NCBI GenBank assembly: GCA_008508345.1
Contig: QNGE01000131.1
Span: forward strand, 68,078 to 132,077
Length of the DNA stretch: 64,000 bases
Direction of reading: 5' to 3'
Source of the DNA: Paragonimus westermani
Taxonomy: Eukaryota > Platyhelminthes > Trematoda > Plagiorchiida > Troglotrematidae
The translations under genes and the position numbers were made by a program. Below, one piece after another: positions 58,563 through 64,000 of this stretch. Each line of letters starts with the position of its first letter. Position 1 is the stretch's first letter. A model generated the notes under the pieces. The model made no database searches, was not told the DNA's origin, and was given only the letters and a program-made list of their open reading frames with translations.

Positions 58563-61500
58563 CTACATGTGTGTGGGAGAGAAAAACAAGATATGTATTC
58601 TGTGACAATATGAGACAGCCCAGCTACTAAATGAATAGCAGAGGAACAGCGGCATAACGTTACTAATAGCGCAAGCATTCAAAGTCAACTGAAGCTAATG
58701 AGTGAAGTTAAATCGCAGTGAGATGATAGTATACCTTGAGTATTAACTAACAGGCTGTATAAATATTGTTGATGAATGAAGCAGATATCAGAAAGACAAA
58801 AAGGATTCACAGAAAGCTTTGCATGCATTCTATAATGGACAAAAGTGCAACGAACTTAAAGACACCGTAGTAATCCGCAAATATGGCAGTCCCTGTTTAC
58901 ACTGAACCTCCTCCTGGCAGCACCTCAGCAAAACAAACAGATTTTGGGTTCCTAAGTTGTCCCTATATGAAAAATACAGTCCTTCCATTACTGCAACCTC
59001 TGTGTATCAGACAATCCAGCACAGACAACCATATTGGTTGAAACTCCAAATGGTTAGGAAATCATGGACCTTACCGAGGGTTCTATCCACATTCAGTATG
59101 CAAATATAAAAAAATTCGTAGGAGCTCACAGAGGTGCTCATCGGATACCCTCTACAGGTACCGTCTACTTACCCAATTATCTCAACAATGCATGTCACTT
59201 TTGCTTATACCACACCGCCTTTGACTGCATTTAAGTTTTACATCCACGTACTGCTACTGTCATGACGCTGTTAAGTGATGAAAAGTAGCAGTACATGGAT
59301 CTCTACCTGCAAGGGGGATGTACTCGATACGATATCAGAATTCCAAAGACAAAGAAGCGACGTGGTCAATGAGGGAAGCGTCGAGGATAGAAAAATCAAG
59401 TGTGTCACAAGGGCTACCGGAAAGGGGTGACAGCAACGACAGGTGAGAGATGTCCATACTTCACGAGAGGTGCTGCATTCATGCGGAACATTCTACCAAC
59501 AATGCAGGGAAGAAATACGTACGATATCATTTTGTGAGAACGGAGAAACACTGCCGTTTTCGATAAACTACTGTAAGGTTTGGCGAAGATATCGGGGGTT
59601 AAACATATCTGTATCAGCAACAGATCGATATGTTTGAGTGTGCAACTTTACAGGTTTTTACAATCGATGACAGATTGAATGCACTTGATTACATGTATTT
59701 GTGTCAATCTCAAGACGAAATTTGTTAGACGTTTAGAGATCGTGGAGAGAGAGGCTGTGAGAAGGAAGAATTGAGTGGAAAGAGAAACACCAAATCTGTA
59801 ACCTGCCGGCAAACCGAACAGTAATCGTTGCTACGAACGACAAGCAGAGAGATAAACACGAACAAGAAGCAGGCAAAATTGTGATCTATGTGAAAGTATC
59901 CGGAAGGGAGCCAAGAGAACTGTGGCCCCCGTTAGCCCTGGTGTAGGTGGTGAGGAGATAGGTTACACCAGGTAGCTGCGACCGCAGAGTTGGTTGTGCG
60001 TCCGGGGGTACGCAGGCCATGAATGAGATGTTCCGCCTATGCCGTGATCTGTCCACTTAAAACTGAAATGTGAGAGAGATTTCAATACCTGGTTCTTGAT
60101 TACCAGGAAGGTACCTGCTAGCGACTGATCAGGTGTGTACACCACTGTGAGTTGGAAATAAACCTCATCTCTTACGCAAGCATCTACAAGAATTGATCAA
60201 CTGCTGCCTGCCTTTCTGGATAAGAATACCCACCCAACTCCATGGCTACTATTAGCTGGTCTGTGGATGCTGGTAACAGTAGCTGTCTTTATAAATAAGG
60301 ACAAAAAGCCGGCGTTTTCCTTCATTTGATGGCTTATAATGGAGTCACGCATCGTGGGGAATAATTCAGGATAAAACAGTCTATAGGTTCTTACCATAAC
60401 GTTCAATGCCATATGTGCACAGTTTATAGAAGGCTCCAAGTCGTATATCAACAACGTTTCTGGGTCTTCGTCCACAGGGATCATCGGCTTGTATAAACCT
60501 GCTTTAGTTGATACTGGATCTAAGAAGAAGTTTGGCATTGTGTTTTCAGGCATGCGGTTTTTTTATTAAAGTAGAAACAGTTCACTATGACGCGTTTTGG
60601 TTGCAGAGAAGGTCCTCAACCGTCTCTTACCTGTTACATGGAAGAATTTCGTCACCCGTGGTTTTAAAGTGACCAGAAGTTCAGAACGGCTTGAGTCTCC
60701 TGATGGACTGGATTTTCCGAAGCTAATGGCGGACAAGGTTATCGTATTTGAGAAGATGAATGACCCACTACTCCAAATGAGCATTGCAGCAAAAAGAAAT
60801 CTTAGGTGTACTGGGAATGTGACCTGTGAATGTAACCGGCAAAAGTTGATTTTAAGATAACGCTCGAAGGTTGCTCTCTGGGCTTTGAGCATTTCTTTGA
60901 CAGCAGATGACGTAAATCGGACTGCAACGTACTTGAAATGATGCAACTCCCCACTGTAGGTCAGCACTTTCAGAGATGACTCAGTTATTGGTAATGGCAA
61001 TGATATATGGCGATGATATACACAATATAATATATTTTGGCATCAACTCTGAGTTAGCCGCTTTAGAACATATTGAAACTTAAACACCCATACCTCCCCA
61101 ACATTACTAAACATATAGACATCAGTAAAGCACATGCTAACCAACTTTCAAAATACAGGCCACGATACAGGAATGCACCCAACAAGAACGCTTTATAAAA
61201 CATGGTCCACCAAAACAGGTCATCCGCAGACTTGGGCTACAGAATTCTTCACCGCATGGCAGGAGTGGGTCGTCTGGCTGAACGTACATGTTGCAAAAGT
61301 GTGGAAAAACTAACGGGTTAACCGAGATATGAACAGAAAAGTGTTCAATACCGAGTACTGGATACCCGTTCGGATTAAATTTCGAAACTTCTGATGTTTT
61401 ACTTGAGCGGGTAACGAACACGTATTCAATCCACTCATGGCTTAATGTATTAATCCTAATGTAAGGTGGCCAGCTAACCAGTACACCTATGCTGTGTGCG

Positions 61501-62427
61501 GGAACGGCGGAGTAATAGCCAGAGGCAATGCAAGAACGTTGTGTGCAAGTAAACTGAGCTCGTTGTTCACTTCAAACCACACAGAACGCTATATCAGTGC
61601 TTCTCAAAATGAATGATACAGCCCTTTGAAGAGTGGTATTTAAAAAAGGAATGACATGGGGAAACTGAAGACAGAGTGAGGAACATGTGGTGCTTCAAGT
61701 TCCTGAATTTAAAGGAGTAAGATTTCTTCTATGTGACTACCAGCCTGTTAGTGATAAGCTGATATGACTACGTCAATTGCAGAAAGCGCATGAATGTTTG
61801 AGCCTATCGGATTCCAATACACTTGTTTAGTTTCTATTACTCCGAGTCCAGTGTCTACGTGAGGCACAGAAGGTGAAGCCATTAGGGCAATATGCTAAAG
61901 CCTGAAAGTGAGTGAACATCAACATCTTGTTTGAACATAAACTGTCTGCTGCACTGTACAGCCTAGCGAGCGCTTTGACAGCTCAGTAGTTTGAGACTAT
62001 AAATTTCGCTTTATTTAATGAAAGCTTTCTTAATTGCACCATTTAATCGGAACCAAGGGATGACATTATTATTGGGGTCTGCCTCACAACTTTTCTGTCA
62101 AAGCTACTTGTAAATAGTGAATGATGGATATATTAACCGTCAAATAACAGACATCAATTGCATTCACAAAGCGGCCACTTTCTCAATTCCCAGAGAGTGC
62201 AATGTGGAAAAGAAACAATAGCCTCTATCAGACTCAAATACGAACTGTTGCATGTAATGTCTTGAGGTGAATTTTACACTCCTCTCACAATGTGAAGTCT
62301 GTACTTACAGACACAAGTAAACAAGGGTTAAAGATCTCATTTTGTAACCCGGTAAACGGTAGGCTAGCGTTTTAACAAATACGAAAAGAATGCTTGAAAC
62401 AAAATAAAAGCTGATGAAGAAACTTAC
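58563..62427 (-). other. Intron of the CDK14-like gene (3865 bases)
   Basis: Runs from the donor GTAAGT at 62427 to the acceptor TAG at 58563. Minus-strand frames at 61000-60566 (144 codons) and 60553-60197 (118 codons) lie close together but show no recognised domain and no repeat partner in this window. They could be a decayed element. No RNA gene is seen. Confidence 0.65.
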
Positions 62428-62827
62428 TATCCGGGAGACAGGCTAATTGTGCCGTAGGCAGCGCCGTGGAAAAGTACGGTGTTCGCATGGCCAACCGGGC
62501 CCCAATACGTTTCGAAGGGGGTAATTGTAACAACTGAGCCGCCAAAGCTTCCGAATGTGCTGCCTGATTTAACCGAGGGATGACTCGGTGGAGAGGTCTA
62601 CTCGGATACCACTGTAATCGGCGGGGTTTCGCACTCGACGACGAGCTACCAGAATCTGCAGCTTTAGTCGGGGAGTTCGACTGATCCACGCCATCAAGAT
62701 TCTTAGCGGAGACCTTTTCTGAGTGCGACTGTAACCGAGCGTTTTCATCCAAATGGCCCAGGAGCGCCTTATACTTCGGCAACTTAGATACGCCACGCCA
62801 AGTTGCCTCTGTTGGTGTGCCCATGAT
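62428..62827 (-). CDS. CDK14/PFTAIRE-type cyclin-dependent kinase, C-lobe exon
   Basis: A 400-base exon encoding 133 residues plus one base. It matches the C-terminal lobe of CDK14/CDK15 kinases: IMGTPTEATWRGVSKLPKYK (subdomain X), RVIPRLNQAAHSEALAAQL, then PPSKRIGARLAMRTPYFS with the conserved subdomain XI Arg, and LACLPD before the splice. Vertebrate CDK14 binds cyclin Y at the membrane and phosphorylates LRP6 in Wnt signalling; that role is inferred here. Between KYKA and WYPSRPLHR there is a ~45-residue Ser-rich insertion in the CMGC insert region. The acceptor is TTTCCATAG before ATC at 62827; the donor is GTAAGT at 62427 (phase 1). The N-lobe, HRD, DFG and PFTAIRE helix are encoded beyond the right edge. 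Confidence 0.85.
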
Positions 62828-64000
62828 CTATGGAAACAACGAACAGGGGGCTAAGTACATAACCCAAAAGAGCAGGTTGGAATGCATGAACGAACGATCG
62901 GGTGTTCGACAGTCGCCGCATAACAACGGGCGTGACAATATGCAGTGGCCCATCCAAATGGTTTTTAAGAAGATTAGGAGAATTAATTCTATACAGTCCA
63001 GTTGTAAGTAGTTTCTATTTTTTATCATCTCATATCGAGCAACATTAACGCTTGCATATTGCTCCAGTGGTTACAAAGTACTCCAGTACCGGATTCCCCC
63101 TGTCTTTTAGTAAAAGACAGTAATCAGGGTAACAAAGTATCTGGCTCGGTGCAGCAACACTAAGATGCATAATATTTTACCAATGTTACGTGAAAGCGCC
63201 CACGAAGTCTGTTGACGAAACTTTGAAGACAACAGTCATATTCTAAATTCAGATTCATCCCAATCTTTACCCAATCCTGCAACAAGATCCATGTATAGGC
63301 TTCTGTATGTTTTCACCGAGGCGCGACCCGTTTTTTAACTAGGATTTTTCTGAATATTGAATCTACCTCCACAGAAACTAAGTGTACAACAAAGCGAACT
63401 AGCTTGTTGCTTTGCGTGCACATCATTGCTCTTAGACTATTACGGCTCACAATTTCAGTTTTATCATTTCCGAACATGTCATGATATCGATTGGTGATAT
63501 TTCGTCTTGCAAACATTTACATGTTGACAGGTTACAAAAGTGGCGTTAGAAACACATTGAAGAGATACATTGACTGTTTGGATGAAAGGACAGTTTGTAT
63601 GAGCTGGATTTTCTCAAGTCAATTGATGAATTCAATTAGTGTAATTCCATTCTGAAGGGTCAATCGGAAGCTATTATACTGTGAACTACTTCAAGAAAAA
63701 AACATGGAAATCTCTAGCACGTTACCGACATTTATAATATTTGCCCTCATACATGGGCAAGTATTTCGAAACAGCTCATACCGAAAAAGAAGCATACGAC
63801 CAGTTGGAAACTGAGACAAAATAGTCAGTGATGAAAATGAAATTCAACGAGTCCCAGGAACTCGATGACGAGGCATGACCATAACATTATCTGATGGGGC
63901 TAACAGGGCAATTAGTGAACGCTTTACAAATATGAGCGCAAAACTTGACAAGCAACCTGTCAGTGATAGAATAGTGCCACAAACGTCATCGCGAAGAACA
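62828..64000 (-). other. Upstream intron of the CDK14-like gene; no exon recognised
   Basis: The gene continues off the right edge. I looked for the catalytic-loop and activation-segment motifs on the minus strand and found none. A 67-codon frame (63516-63313) has no kinase features. A short inverted CTTTTAGTAAAAG lies near 63108. Nothing else is supported. Confidence 0.5.

Overview
The window looks like part of a repeat-rich flatworm genome, most likely a digenean fluke. This is inferred from the mix of Ty3/Gypsy, BEL/Pao, Penelope-like, CR1-like and RTE-like remnants and from a CDK14-like gene with long tail exons. The species cannot be named from sequence alone. No bacterial-style operon, CRISPR array or convincing RNA gene is visible. 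Two single N characters (26413, 26776) mark assembly joins.

Region by region: 1-3 kb holds a tRNA-derived SINE copy and a CR1-like LINE remnant (- strand). At 6.7-9.2 kb lies a decayed LINE (+), and at 9.7-10.8 kb a LINE ORF1-like pseudogene (-). At 11.2-13.6 kb is a broken Gypsy element (-) whose 5' LTR start is fused to reverse transcriptase. 13.6-20.7 kb is mostly unassigned, with scattered LINE fragments and an ATT microsatellite. At 20.7-22.2 kb is a Gypsy RNase H/integrase fragment (+). From 22.36 to 28.90 kb there is a minus-strand Gypsy element between two direct copies of a ~2.12 kb sequence that behave as LTRs; its 5' half is lost at the N at 26776. BEL/Pao pieces follow on the - strand (protease, RT and RNase H at 28.9-31.2 kb; gag at about 35.8-36.4 kb), separated by a plus-strand 4.18 kb Gypsy copy (G1, 31224-35400). 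A second copy of the G1 family (G2, 39382-43648) lies inverted next to a DNA-transposon transposase fragment. At 49.1-51.5 kb a Penelope-like GIY-YIG fragment (-) abuts an RTE-like LINE (+), and a solo LTR of the G1 family sits at 51777-51959.

The only host gene I can support runs on the minus strand from beyond the right edge to 53622. It has three exons in the window: 62428-62827 (C-terminal lobe of a CDK14/PFTAIRE-type kinase), 56794-58562 and 53622-54515. Splice sites and reading phases agree exactly at both introns. Together they encode the end of the kinase domain plus a tail of about 870 residues rich in Ser, Pro, Gln and Ala, much longer than in vertebrate CDK14.

The most notable structural signals are these. 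G1 and G2 share LTR-specific differences in a way ordinary retrotransposition does not produce. G2 is a mosaic with the overlap duplicated at both joints. The kinase has a serine-rich insertion in its CMGC insert region and a very long C-terminal tail.
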